64,000 nt of DNA from Corythucha ciliata. Lineage: Eukaryota > Arthropoda > Insecta > Hemiptera > Tingidae. The stretch spans positions 39,970,198 through 40,034,197 of the forward strand of contig CM075937.1 in the NCBI GenBank assembly GCA_038030265.1, in the 5' to 3' direction. The notes beneath the pieces were generated by a model. That model ran no database searches. It had not been told where the DNA came from and saw only the letters and a list, made by a program, of their open reading frames with translations. Below are positions 1 through 12,100 of this stretch, in pieces. Each line of letters begins with the position of its first letter. Positions within the stretch are counted from its first letter, which is position 1. A program made the position numbers and the translations under genes.

Positions 1-282
<282 letters not shown>

Positions 283-1489
283 AGCGAGAGACCTTTCTCC
301 CAGTTTTTTGTCCAACGGCTGGGCTGTGAGCTTGAAACGCACATTCCGTGCGGTGTAATTTTACGCCCGTTATCCTAGTCAAACTAACTGAATCAAAAAA
401 TTCGTTGAAACTACATTCTATTTGTTATTGGATTAAATGTTTTTGAAAAATAATTATTCACTTGCACGATGTTAATGGAGAGGGGGAGCGGGTAACATGT
501 CAGAGAAACAATTTCGTTGATTGACTGTGGATTCTTTTATTATTGTTGTTGACTTGTTTCTCTTTCTCACCTTCTCTCTCACGAAGTAAAATCAAAATTA
601 ATTGTTTTGAATGTGATAATATGGCTTGAGAAAAGTGCATAATATATGATATTATGTTGGTACCTACGTTGGAATAATGAAATGGTCAAATTTATTATTC
701 ATTTTGGTTTCCTATCCTACAAAAAACCCGCGAAACTGACCTTTCCTAGAACAAGAACCAACAATTTTGCGTTACAAACTACTTTTGTCCTCAAAATGGA
801 CTAATTATCTTCGTAGGGGCCGATTGCTCCACCCGATTCCCGTTAGGGGATCCAAGCCTCGGGGCCCGACCATAAACCCCTCAACCACATCACATTACCA
901 ATTTTTAGGCCTCCGCCTCCCCCCCTCCTAGTAAACGTGGACCTCAATAAGAAAACCATGAATTTCACTCCTCAGCCCCAAAACAGAAATTAATCACCCA
1001 CGGTGAGGAAATAGTCACTCATAAGACACTCAATGTGCACAGAAAGGGTCGCTAACTGTCAAATACTGGCATCTCTGCCGGAAAATTGTCGGTGTAACGC
1101 TCTACTCTGAATTTTCTGGCCAAAAACGGACAATTTCAGCCCAGAAATGACGTTTTATGGCTCTAAACTCGAAATTATCGTTTTCTTGTGATTTCTTCTT
1201 TCCTGGTTCCTGACCGTAAAAGGTGACCTCTTAACCCCCTAATGCCTGGTGTTCTCTTTAAAAGGATAATTTAGCCCCTGAAATATCCCACCCATAATAC
1301 GTTCTCCCACGCCAATGCCTCCCCCGTCCACTCATAACAAGCCATCGGACAAACCCAGTGGAGCAGTCGTCGCCTTCCTCACTGAAAACTGCAACTGGCA
1401 GTGGCAACGTTTAGTGGATTTGACACTTGCAACATCACATTCCTCCCGTTTGGTCCCCTCGAGAGCCAATTTCGCGATTGGGAGGATTG
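283..1489. other. Intergenic, no gene recognised
   Basis: 3' flank of the aminotransferase. AT-rich to about base 720, then mixed sequence. Short ORFs exist on both strands but none shows splice-compatible extension or a family resemblance. Confidence 0.5.
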
Positions 1490-1790
1490 GGATCAATTAA
1501 GGACGCTCGAAAAGTTAGCCAGTCTGTTGGCTTTCCATACAAGACAATTTCGCGGGGTTTGAACACGCAGAAAAGAATTCAGCAGGTAAGGTTCTCTCAA
1601 AAGCCGATTTTGTGGAGTTTGGATTTTCAAAAACGAAATGTGATCTAGGGTATTAGAGAGCAAAATCCGACGGTTTTTAAGTGAGCCAGACCTGTGAAAA
1701 TGTTTTTTTAGAGTAGAAAATCCACGAAAATGGGGTTTGAATGAGCCAACCGTGCGAAATTGAATTTTAATTACCTCAGGCATGGATCCA
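1490..1790. repeat. Minisatellite family B, degenerate patch
   Basis: Loose copies of the CAATTTCGCGGGTTTGG type unit (for example around 1545-1560) interleaved with inverted copies. It is too decayed to count units exactly. See the larger arrays at 7080 and 29880. Confidence 0.5.
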
Positions 1791-2554
1791 AATGGGGAAA
1801 GGGCGCAACGGGTGCGCCGAAAAAAAAAACAAAACACGTTAGGTGGTCTTATTGCGATCTCTATTCAACTCGAGCTTGAAAATGCATATCGATTTGCAGA
1901 TTTCCCGTGTCGGGAATCCCCTAAATACGCCCAGAGGCCAGTGGGTGATATTCAGGGTCATTTTGTCGAAGTTTTTTGATTCGACCCGGACGGGATTTAC
2001 GGGTCCTTCAGACAGTGCTCTAAATTGGCAAATGTAGCCGGTCACGGCCAAAAAGCGCCTAAGGGGGGGAGGCGCAGATTTTCTCGACTCCTGATTTCCA
2101 GAATATAGCCTGTCGAGATTCTCATGTGCTGTTCATTTAGGAAAAGTTTCCGTCACTCGGCGGCTACAATATGTTGTAAAAGAGCAAATTAGCGGTTTCT
2201 CGATGCAACGTCCTGGCCTTAATTAATTCGTTAATTCTAGCGGCTCTTTCACGGCTAAAGCTGAGGAAACTCGCTATTATTGTGCGCGTGGGCGTCGCCA
2301 AGGGGGGGGGGCAGTGTAGTGCAACTACCCCTCCCTGGAGATTGGAAAATAGAATAATAATTAAGGAAAACAGTGCAGGAAATGATTTGTGTGAGTAATT
2401 GTAGGGCAGTGGAGAGAATATTTGGGCCCGGAGATGGAACTCAAACGGAACCCATTTACAGACCCAGTGCTGGCCATAGACATTTGCGCCCCTGGTCGAG
2501 TCTTTCACCAGTCCCCCCCCCCTCCTCACAGCCATTTGACTCCTCTAATTAGCA
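1791..2554. other. Unassigned intergenic DNA
   Basis: No gene or clear repeat unit seen. It contains two pure G/C runs (about 2307-2316 and 2513-2522). Confidence 0.4.
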
Positions 2555-4245
2555 ATTTTTCTTTATTTTAGCAGCGAATTAGCGTTTTTCTTCATTTTAT
2601 ATCCCATAATTACAGATTTTTCCACATTTAGGCCCGATTTCACCAACTTCTTAAACCAAGATCTACAACTAATCGCGATTACAATGTGAACGCTTGTATC
2701 AGAATTCATATGGGTCGCTATTGGCAACTAATCACGATCAACTTTAAACGAGATCAATTTTGTTGGTGAAAATGGGCCTTAGAGTTTTCTTAATTTCCAA
2801 CGAAATTGCTCATTTTGCTGTGGATGAGCAATATGTTTTCATTTTCGGCCAAAATTGCCATCTGAGAAGTCATGGATTGGCGTTTCTACATTTTAACGGC
2901 GATTTAGCGTTTTTTCCACACTTCGGCGCTTCTCAATTTCATCAGTGAATTAACTCATCAGTGCAGCAATCAGTTTTCTCTATTTTAGCCGCGAATTAGC
3001 GACTTTCCTGAACTGTGAATTCGTGTTTTTTTTTCTGATTTTAGCCGCCATAATCATAAATTTTTCTCAATTTTATCCATGAATTAGCACTTTGTCTTAA
3101 TTTTAGCCGCTGATTACATTCATTTCACCTTTAGCCACGAATTGGCGCATTTTCTCACTTGAGCTCACAAAGCCGTAAAAAGTGGTGTTTAATTTTCAGC
3201 CACGAGGTAGCCTTGAGAAGTCATGAATTTGCGTTTTATCCATTTTAACCGCGGTATACCGTTTTTTCCACTCTTCAGCTCTTCGTCTCAATTTCATATA
3301 GAGATTTTTCTCAATTTGAACCGCGAATTAGCGAGTTACCCATTTTTTCCGTGAATTAGAGCATTTCCTCAATTTTTAGCCGCGTATTAGTGATTTTTTT
3401 TCACTCAGCTCGCGAATTGGTGTTTTCGTAATTATAGTTGCGAATTAGCGCTTTGTCTACACTATATCAGCGGAATTAGTGCGTTGTCTCAATTTCATTA
3501 AAGAATTACTGTCGATTTTCCTCGGAATTGGCGTTTTAGTTATTTTAAGCAGTGATATACTGCTACTTCTCAACTTTATTCGCGAATTTAGCCATTTTCT
3601 TCAATTTTAGCCGCGAAGTATATCTTGTGAGGTGAATAAGCTATTTTTCTCTATTTAAGCCGTGTTAGCGTTTACTCTCAATTATTTCAATTAATTAGCG
3701 TTTATTATAGAATTAGCCAATTTCATTAATCATATTTAGCAAAAATCCAATAATTAGCCAATTTTATTCCCGAATTATAGTTTTTTCCATTTTGGTCCTA
3801 AAAGTTGCACTTAGAAACCTTGAATTAGCGCTTTTTGGTAATTTTGGCCACGCCAAAATGTGTGTGACTCAGCACACAAGACTATACATAGAATTAGACA
3901 CGCCGTTCGGTTGGCCAACGTCTCTCATTTCGCGGCTAAAATTGAGATACCTAGAACACACATGTTTCGCGATTCACCGCCCTACGTTCAGGTCAAAATT
4001 AATAAAATGCATTAATTGACGGATTAAGGAGGTATTTTAACGGCAAAAGTTGAGAGAAAAGAGTCGTTCACATGATTGTATAATTGAGAAAATTGGGCCA
4101 ATTCACGGATGACATTGCGAAATGACACTCAATTTCGGCTAAAATTGAGAAATAGAGCTCATCCACGGCTATAATTGAGAAATAGCACTAATTCAAGGAT
4201 AAAATTGAGAAAAAAACATTTATTTGCGGCTATTGAATAGGGCAG
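2555..4245. repeat. Minisatellite family A array with an internal orientation switch
   Basis: Degenerate tandem units of about 30-33 bp. From about 2555 to 3850 the top strand reads as tagcgTTTTTCTCAATTTTAGCCGCGAATT-type units; from about 3930 onward the same unit appears reverse-complemented (cgcggctaaaattgag). Units differ from each other by many substitutions and small indels, especially at the CG dinucleotides. A 148-bp MITE sits inside. No protein is encoded. Confidence 0.8.
2631..2778. mobile_element. MITE, PIF/Harbinger-like, copy 1
   Basis: A 148-bp non-coding foldback element. Its ends read ggcccgatttcaccaac and ttggtgaaaatgggcc, an imperfect terminal inverted repeat, and the interior is also self-complementary around catatgggtcgctattggc. 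It is flanked by TTA on both sides (2628-2630 and 2779-2781). A second copy lies in the opposite orientation at 20987-21130. A 3-bp TTA/TAA duplication is the habit of PIF/Harbinger transposons; the assignment is an inference from that alone. Confidence 0.75.
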
Positions 4246-4319
4246 GCCCACGGAATTGGTGATATATCCCGAAAATAATTTTTTGTGAGCAAGATAACGT
4301 AAAAACGCTCATTATAGTT

Positions 4320-4460
4320 CCGTTTTCTACCTCTTTAAATGCCAGTTTTCTGGGGTTGGCTATCTGAAAACCCCAATTTCCTGGGTTTGGGTTTTCAAAC
4401 ACCAACGTTTCGCACGTTTGGCTCCTTCAAGTGTCAACAACAATTTTTTGGTTTCCACTC
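4320..4460. repeat. Minisatellite family B, short patch
   Basis: Four or so degenerate units of the ccccaatttcctgggtttgg type. They directly follow the family A array and precede a family C array. Confidence 0.5.
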
Positions 4461-4539
4461 TTAAAAAAACATTTCACAGGGCAAATTTTGAAAGAAGGGG
4501 GGGGGGTCTGAACTGATAACTTGCTCCCTAAAAATTATC

Positions 4540-5105
4540 AATGCAACCCTCCAAAATACGTAGTTAAACTGGCAATGTCATGCCCCAAAAAAGGCAAACT
4601 GATCAATCACGTCCTAAGAATGGCTTGACGGAACTGTTTGCGTCCGAAAAATGATAAAGCTGACGATTTGCGCTTTATAAATGGCTAAACTGACCGTTCA
4701 CATCCTAAAATCAACTAAACTCATCCGTGAAAATCTCATTCAATTCACCATAAAAATCGCTAAACTGACAATTCGCGCCGAGAAAAGTCCTAAACTAGAC
4801 GATATTCGTGCCCTGAAAATGGCAAAAATGGATCATTTGTTCTCTAAAAATGGACAAACTGGCCGTTGGTTCCTTGAAAATGGCTTAAATGACGATTCGC
4901 GTGCTCTAGAAACATCCGAACTGGCAATTCACGCCATAAAAATGCCAGACTGCCAATTCACGTTCTCAAAAAATGTCCAAACTGACCAATCGCGCCCCAC
5001 AGAGAGTAAATTTCTATTTGCGCGCTGAAATTACCTGAACTGACTAACAGCGCCCATAAAAAAGAAAATGGCCAAACTTACTAGTCGCGCCCTAAAAAAT
5101 TGTCC
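4540..5105 (+). repeat. Minisatellite family C array
   Basis: Degenerate ~30-bp units whose consensus is close to CTGACTATTCGCG followed by CCCTAAAAATGGCTAAA. The open frame across 4681-5028 is a translation of this repeat, not a gene. Confidence 0.75.
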
Positions 5106-6158
5106 CTTGTTTTTCAACTACGTACTTCAAAGCATTTTTGTTACAAATGAAACGCACTAAGAACATGAAAAATAAAATTTATTGTACAATATTTAACATT
5201 AGGCCCTTCGGTTCACTTTTAACGAATTATAGACTTTTTTGTTTTCTCACATTTTTCACCAGTATTTCGTACGAGTATCCTTACACAAATATCAGTCAGC
5301 AAATTAACTCTTAAAAGTCGTTAAACAACTTCAAAACACAACAACAACCTCTTAATTATTCATTTCCGTGTTTTCGACTGAATTACATTTAATTATTGTG
5401 GGTGTGTGTGTAGTATGGCACAATAATTACTATAATATTCAAGAAAGCGCGCTCATTTTAAAATTTAATATCGAAACAAGGCAAAACGGATTGTATTTCG
5501 TACTAATTACTGAAAGCCCGTAAAAGACCGATTATTTTTTATTCAACTAATTTATTATCGAAAACAACAAGCCAGTCCACAATTTTTTCTTAACAAGGCA
5601 AGCTAAGCATTTAAACGATTTTTTTTTTTTTTTTTCAATTTATATCTCCAAAGAGTAAGAAAACACACTTTTTTCTCCGCATAAATGCATGCATCTACAT
5701 TCTAAGTGGCCTTAAAATTAATGGTGACGGTTATCCCGAATTTAGACCAGGAAATAAATAAATAAAAGCGAAAATTCACTCGGCCACAGGTGAGTTTGAT
5801 TGTGAAAAGGATGATGAGGATCTCACACACAACTTGGAGAAAAACCTATCTCTCCGTAAATTAATAAATAAATAAATAAAATGTGGTGACTTTCACTTTA
5901 AAAAAAGGAGATAAAATTGGTCTAGTTGGGGCTCATCGTAGAGGGTTTGACGGTAATTCAGATCACCTTAGTCGGGGGGCCGACGTATTTTTTTTTTTGG
6001 AATGTATAAACATAATTTAATTTAATAATTTGACTTATTTTTTAACGCATTTCTCGAGGAAAATAATAAAAATCGACTCGGACGCGGTCGAAGCAGGTCA
6101 AATTAAAAATAAAAGGATTTTGAACTGAAAGTCAGGACTAAGAACGTACTACAAAATA
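5106..6158. other. Intergenic/3' flank between convergent GPT and ADCY9
   Basis: AT-rich unique-looking sequence that should contain the ADCY9 3' UTR (minus strand). Possible minus-strand signals are ATTAAA around 6014-6025 and AATAAA at 5556..5551. It also holds TAAA/TAAATAAA microsatellite stretches (5755-5880). Confidence 0.45.
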
Positions 6159-6250
6159 CTAACTTTGATTCGTTTCGAAGAAGCAAGATGATGAAGAGGC
6201 GCAGTCTTCTTTTCTCCCTTTAATCAGATACACGTCCATATCATCTTTAC
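6159..6250 (-). CDS. ADCY9: ADCY9 exon 14 (terminal coding exon)
   Basis: The acceptor TTTTGCCACAG is followed by a frame continuing [16 protein letters not shown] and ending ...ETNQS at TAG. Exon 13 ends with the strong donor AAAG|GTACGTG in phase 1, and this exon starts in phase 1, giving [14 protein letters not shown]. That aligns with VKGKGQMKTYLY at the end of the human type 9 C2 domain. Only 18 residues follow the last C2 strand, so the long C2b tail of vertebrate ADCY9 is absent. The alternative of reading through exon 13 to a stop at 13014 gives a poorer match. Confidence 0.85.
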
Positions 6251-9104
6251 CTGTGGCAAAAAATTAAGGTGAGAAGGTGAGGGAGAGTGTAACATTCCGT
6301 GATAAACCAGAATTAACGCTACATTCTAGGAGGCAAAGGTGTTAAAAATGTGGTAAGCGAATTGAGAAATGAAGAGAAACGTGATGAATAGTGCACTCCT
6401 GGCTACACCGCCAAGAACCTGTCGATCTACCAGTTGAATCGGGATTTCAGGTCGGTTTTGGTATAAAATGAAGTAATTTACAATGTAGTCTCCAGTAATG
6501 CGCTAACCATCTCAAAAATTGACCATTGACCACACAGAAATTCGAAAGTCGAAACGATCATTCAGGGAAACTTAACCTTAAGCTGATCATAACCGATTCG
6601 AATACTAAACCGGGAATTTCGCCTTCAAAATTCCTTTTGGTCCGTCCTAAAAACACAGAAGTGGGCGAGGATCAGGATGGCACGGAATGAGGAGAAATGC
6701 GCCTAGGGTCATTTGTATAAGGATGGATCTCCCCTCACCCCCGTACGCGCTGGAAGCGATAGGCGACGGGCCTGGTGTGATTGTGGGCGGCAGCAGCGTG
6801 TCCGTGCTTCCCCGCTGTCCCGTGCTGCAAAGCAAGACATTAGTTTAGAGTGCTCTTGGGGAGAGAGCGAAGCCTGGGGGGTACCGTGACATTCGGATGC
6901 CCGGGGCGGTGGTGTCGATCTATGCGATTTTAAAATGGTCCCTCTGGCTTCGTCGGGTAACTTAGAAAAACGATGGGGGAACCGGAAAAGTGGAAGTCCT
7001 GAGGCGACATGTGCCCGGTGGAATTTCGCGGTGATATCTCTTCCCAAATGCCAATTTTTGGGTTTAGGGTCGCTCAAAACCCCAATTTTTGGGTATTGGG
7101 TCGCTTAAAACCCTAATTTCAACAAAGCGCTTGAAATCCCCATTCGCTGGGATTTGACTATGAATGAAACGAATTTGATGGTTTGTACTATGTAATTAAG
7201 AAATTTCAATGGTTTGGCCCTTCGAAAGAAACAAATTTAGCGGATTTGGCGTCGTGAGAAATCAAATTTTGCTTGCTTGGCTCACTCAAAACTCCACTTT
7301 ACTTGTTTGGCTCTTCAAAAAGTCAATTCTCGGGCTGTAGCAGTAGAAAACCTCAATTTCGCTGGCTTGGTAGATCAAAAAACGCGCGTTCAAAACCAAT
7401 TCCGTAGGTTTGACTATGTGACCAATGGAATTTAGCGGATTTGGCTCCACTCAAAAACCAATTTTACGTGTTTGGCTCCCCAAAAAACAAAATTTGCTGT
7501 GTGTAGTCGTTAAAAAAACAAAAAAAAAATCGGGTTTGTTTATAAGACCCAATTTCACGGGTTTGGACTTTGGATATTCAGAAAACCAAATTCACGGGGT
7601 TGCTCCGCTCAAAACCTAATTTCGAAGGCTTTGCTGTTTAAAAAAAAGAAAGTTCACAAGGATAAAAACCAATTTCACGGATTTGGTGAACTCAATAACC
7701 AACTTTCATGTGTTTTGACTCTTCAAAACGCCATTTTCGCCGGGTGGAGCAGTGGAAACCCCCAATTTTTCGGGTTTTGTTTAGCAAAAAACGCACATTC
7801 TCATAGCCAATTTCACAAGTTTGGCTTTGTGAAAAATTTCACGAATTTGGCTCACTCAAAAGTTAATTTCACGAGTTTGGCTCTTCAAAAACCAAATTCA
7901 CAGAGTGAAGTTATGGGAGGGGAGGTGATGTCCAATTTTTACAGGGTTTTAACCGTCGAAAAGACAAAAGTCGTGAATATGGATCCTCAAAAACTAAATT
8001 TGTCGGGTTGACTTACTCAAAATGACCAATTTCGCAGGTTTGGCTTCGTGAAAAATCAATTTCCCTCGTTTGGCTTACTGAAAAACCAATTTCACAGGGC
8101 TGGCTCTTCGCAAAACCAATTTCAAGGGGTTTAGTAATTAAAAACCCCAATTTCATGGTTTGGCTCTACAGGAAACCAAATTCGCGGGGCTGGCTCGAAA
8201 AACACAAATTTCGCGGGTTTCGCCCTTGAAAAAAACAGTCTCGTGGATTTGGTCGTGAAGAAAATAAATATCAAAGATGCGACTCTTCAAACAACAAATT
8301 TCGCAAAGTTCAGTCATGAAATGAACCAATTTCGGGGAATTGAGTACCTAATTCAAAAAACCAATTTCGCGAGTTTGGCTCTTAAGAAAACAAAATTCGC
8401 GGGGTTGGCTCTCTCTAAAATCCAAAATTGCGGGTTTCGCTGATGAAAAAAAACATTCTCGTGGATTTGCCTGTTGAATAAAATCAATTTCACGGGTTCG
8501 ACTCTTCAAGAAACCAATTTCCCAGGCCTGACTCTTAAAAATACAATAAAATAAAAAAATGCGGATTTGGCTCATCAAAAAGCAATTTCGAGGGTTCGAT
8601 TGGTCGATTAGACTTTTTCCTTTTTTTGGTTCTTCAAAGACAAATTTCATAGGTTTTTGGTGGTGGTGGACTGTTCCGTCAAATTTTTCTCGAGTGGATG
8701 GTGTGAGTTGGTGGGGGGGGGAGGTGATGGGATCCAGCTGATGGGCCACTTCGGGCTAGGCTGTGTCGTTCTGCCAAGGCTCAGCGGTCCTTCCAGGGGC
8801 GTAGTCAGCCCTTGATCTAGGATTGAGCAGCTTGAATTGGCAAACATGTCAGATGCACCTTTGCCTTTTGGCAGGCTCATATTCGGAAATCCGAAGCATC
8901 TCCCCTCCCACCACAAATGTGCTTTCCGCAAGGGACTAAACATGTTAAAAATTAGCAAGTAAATACCCGTGAAATTACCATTTAGAAAAGGAAAAGATCG
9001 CGGGATTGGGATTTTTACGAAGCCAAAAATCAAAAAAATAATATCTTATTGTTAAAAGTGACCCAAATCTGTGAAACAGGTAATTTCAAAGAGGCAACCC
9101 CAAG

Positions 9105-9148
<44 letters not shown>

Positions 9149-12100
9149 GTTTTTAGTGAGCCAAACCAGCTAAAATGGGCGTTTTAGTGCGCAAAATCAG
9201 CGAAATCGATCTCTGAAATTGGGCACCCAGAAAATTTCGATGGTGTTTTGCAAGAAGGGCCAATCTGAAATTTTTCGCTAGGGGCCAAACTGTTTTTATC
9301 CTTCCACGGCGAACTTCGAAAAAGGGCCGAACTGCAAGAGCCGATCTGTAACGTTTGATTTTTCGTAGTAAAAAAGGACCAATCTGCTTTTGAGTTGTTG
9401 ATTAAGTGCAAATGAAGTAACCAATATCTTGGTTTTTCACGGATTGTAGTAGCACACTGGTCTCTGCTGCCACCGGCAATGAAAACTTGATAGGCTACTC
9501 TGAGTCAAGAAAAATCGCCCAAAACCAACTGAACGACAAGGCACAACGTGCCATTTTCGGCGGCACACCGACGTGACTTAATGGAGACGTTTTAGTCTGG
9601 GGCAAGTGAAAATGGACCTGAAAAATCGCACACTTGAGCCACTGGTGGATGGTGGGTTAGGCAAAAATAGCCAACATTTCAAACTGAGTATTCATCTAGG
9701 GCGCTTTCAAACGTGGATATCTAACTTCCAATATAGCAATTTTGCGGCTAACGTCGGACTTTGGGCGCTGTCATGGGCGGCTAGACCAGGCTCCACAATC
9801 ACTAAAAAAAAGCCCAAAAACTTGCAATTTCGCGAAAATAAAGACCAAAAAGAAGTAATTTTGCGAATACTTAGCCGGAAACTCAAATTTCGCGAAAATA
9901 AAGGTAAGAAAATTGCAATTTCGTGAAAAGTGAAAACATGAAACTTGCAATTGCCCGGATATTCACCCAGGAAACTCGTAATTTCACTGAAATTTGGACC
10001 CCAATTTGCACGCTCATACATATTTAGCTTTACCAATTACACGGGTATTCGTCAGGCTTAGTCATGGCCGGCTTCAGGTTCAGGTTTCAGGCCCACGCAC
10101 GCTGGCTTGCCCCAAAACCGAGTCAGAGGGGACCCGATTCACCAGGAATGAAGAGGACACCGTGAGGGCAAAACAGGGGCTGAGGGTGGATAACTCTCGA
10201 GATACTCCACACCCGAGGGAAAAACTTGTTTATTTTTTATTTTATTTTTTTATTAAACGGGGAGGAAGGCTTAGAAGAAACTATCTCCTACCAACTGGAC
10301 CTGTAAGATCTATTGTGGTGTCCCCTCAGGTTGCCCTGCCAAGGAAGACGCTAGTTTCCAAGCGTTCTCCACCACCACTCCTTAACGATGTTGAGGATAT
10401 TCCCCGTAGCCATCATGGAGATGACTTCCGGTTGAAGCACATCATTTCCAAGATGGTGAAAGCATAAACCGCCCCAGAGCCTCGCACTCACACAGTACGG
10501 CGTGCTCTGCTGTTTCCACGGCCATGTCGCAAAATCTGCAAATGTCCGGGACAGACTTCTCCATTAGTCCGAGTGTATATCGAAGGGCATGTCCCGTTAG
10601 CAGTCCCACTAAGATCCTACGGTCTCCTTGACTCAAAGAGGTCAGGCCCTTCTCCGATCCAACCACCAACCGGTCCAACCACGCCTTTACCTGCCTCTTC
10701 TGAAGGACTTCGTGACCCCGAGACTTGGCTCCGGGCCCACGTAAGGCATCTCTGATCCTCTCTTCGCGAGTTCATCAGCCATTTCATTCCCCTTAAACCC
10801 CTTTGTGACCCAGCACCCACATCAAAGTAAGGCTATTTACCGTTGCCACAGGCCTGAAGGCTTCAAGACAGCCCCAAACTAGTTTTGAATTCACGACTCT
10901 TGAGCCTAGGGCTTTAAGAGCCGCCTGGCTGTCAGACAGGATGAGATTTTCGCTTTCGAAGACCCCTCTCACTAATTGTAAAAGTTGTAGAAAGACGGGG
11001 TACAGTTGGTATAGTTATGAAGGCCTGTTCACAAGCTCTATGTTTACGTTCTGTGGAGCCTATGCAACCAAACAAAATTATTCCCTCGAAAAATGAAGCA
11101 TTTTGATAGGTTACACGGACTCCACAGACGCATTGCACAGAGCTTGTGAACGGGCCATGAAGAAAAAGCCAAAACACCCGTCGGTAATGGGGGGAGGGGG
11201 TTTTAATTGCTTCATTTAATTTCGTTAATTGTGGGTTTTTTAAATGGTTTTAATTATTTAACAAGGTCTCTCATTTATACATCAGGTGTGTTTGGAATGT
11301 GAGCGATTTCCATTCAACAACCTACACAAGTGTAGTGCCGCGTCCTCTCCATAAACATATGTTTCAATTCAGAGAGGACGGGTGGAAAAACTTAACACTA
11401 CACTAGTGTATTGCATTGAATGGAAAACGCCATAAGCCTTTTGTTTTTAACGGCCTGGAACTTTTTAACATTTCGGACTTTGGAGCCCTGAGGATGCTAA
11501 GTCCGTAGCGAAACGTAGGCGAAAATAAATAATTGAAGACTTCGACGGGTTTTTGGCTTTTTCTTCATAACTATATCCTCTCACTAATCTTCCGTGCACA
11601 GGCTTCTACAGCGGCTGCCCCAAGGGACTCCCCATGCTGAAGCCTGGGGCCAAAGACTCCAATGCCAGCACCCCCATCCTTCACAGATCCATCAGTTTAT
11701 CATACTTGCGTGCCGGGCTTAAACCTCGGCAAACCCTCATCCCAAAGGTCGTGGTTACCTATATTGAAAATAGTTTTTCAAAATCCATCTTCACTTGCAT
11801 GAGATCCGTAACGACTTCAGCAGCCTCACTACTCCAGAACACGCAACTGCCCAACCTTGACACCCCGCTTCACGTGTTCCGCCCGCAACACTCTCACCGC
11901 CGCCATATATGCGGTCGCCTGCACATGAAGGTGCAAGAATTGCATGTCCAATAACACCTCCATGACCGCTGTCGAGCACGAGTGCATAGCACCCGTTACG
12001 GAAAAACTTGATAGAAACGACACATTCACAATCATCCTATTCATCGCGGAATTTACTGGAAATGCCTCACTCATGGTAGACATTGTGCGCAGCGCCAAGT

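Larger units (their letters stand above)
10977..11576. mobile_element. 600-bp foldback element inserted in the LINE, possibly Penelope-like
   Basis: Bounded by an exact 12-bp duplication CCTCTCACTAAT (10965-10976 and 11577-11588). Removing it rejoins the RNase H region, with a small frame slip. Near its ends it carries an inverted repeat (atgaagaaaaagcc... at 11157 onward with MITE 1 removed, against ...ggctttttcttcat at 11554-11567, extended to TATAGTTATGAA). It contains a hammerhead-ribozyme-like core (11488-11514) and two further MITEs. Hammerhead cores in such repeats suggest a Penelope-like origin, which is an inference. Confidence 0.7.
10218..12010 (-). mobile_element. 5'-truncated non-LTR retrotransposon (RNase H type), broken and interrupted
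   Basis: The body is 10229-11999 on the minus strand, flanked by an exact 11-bp duplication GGAAAAACTTG (10218-10228 and 12000-12010). It starts inside the reverse transcriptase C-terminus ([17 protein letters not shown]), runs into an RNase H domain ([28 protein letters not shown]) and a Cys-rich end ([17 protein letters not shown]), and ends in an A-rich tail (TTTATTTTTTATTTTA on the top strand from 10229). At least three frameshifts break it, so it is dead. It is interrupted by a 600-bp insertion (10977-11576). Domain order is that of I/Jockey-R1-like LINEs carrying RNase H; the exact clade is not determined. It lies in ADCY9 intron 13 in sense orientation. Confidence 0.88.

Noticed and set aside
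6647..7077. 122-codon minus-strand ORF in a GC-richer patch
   Set aside because: Low-complexity P/R/S-rich translation without splice signals or homology; best explained by local composition.
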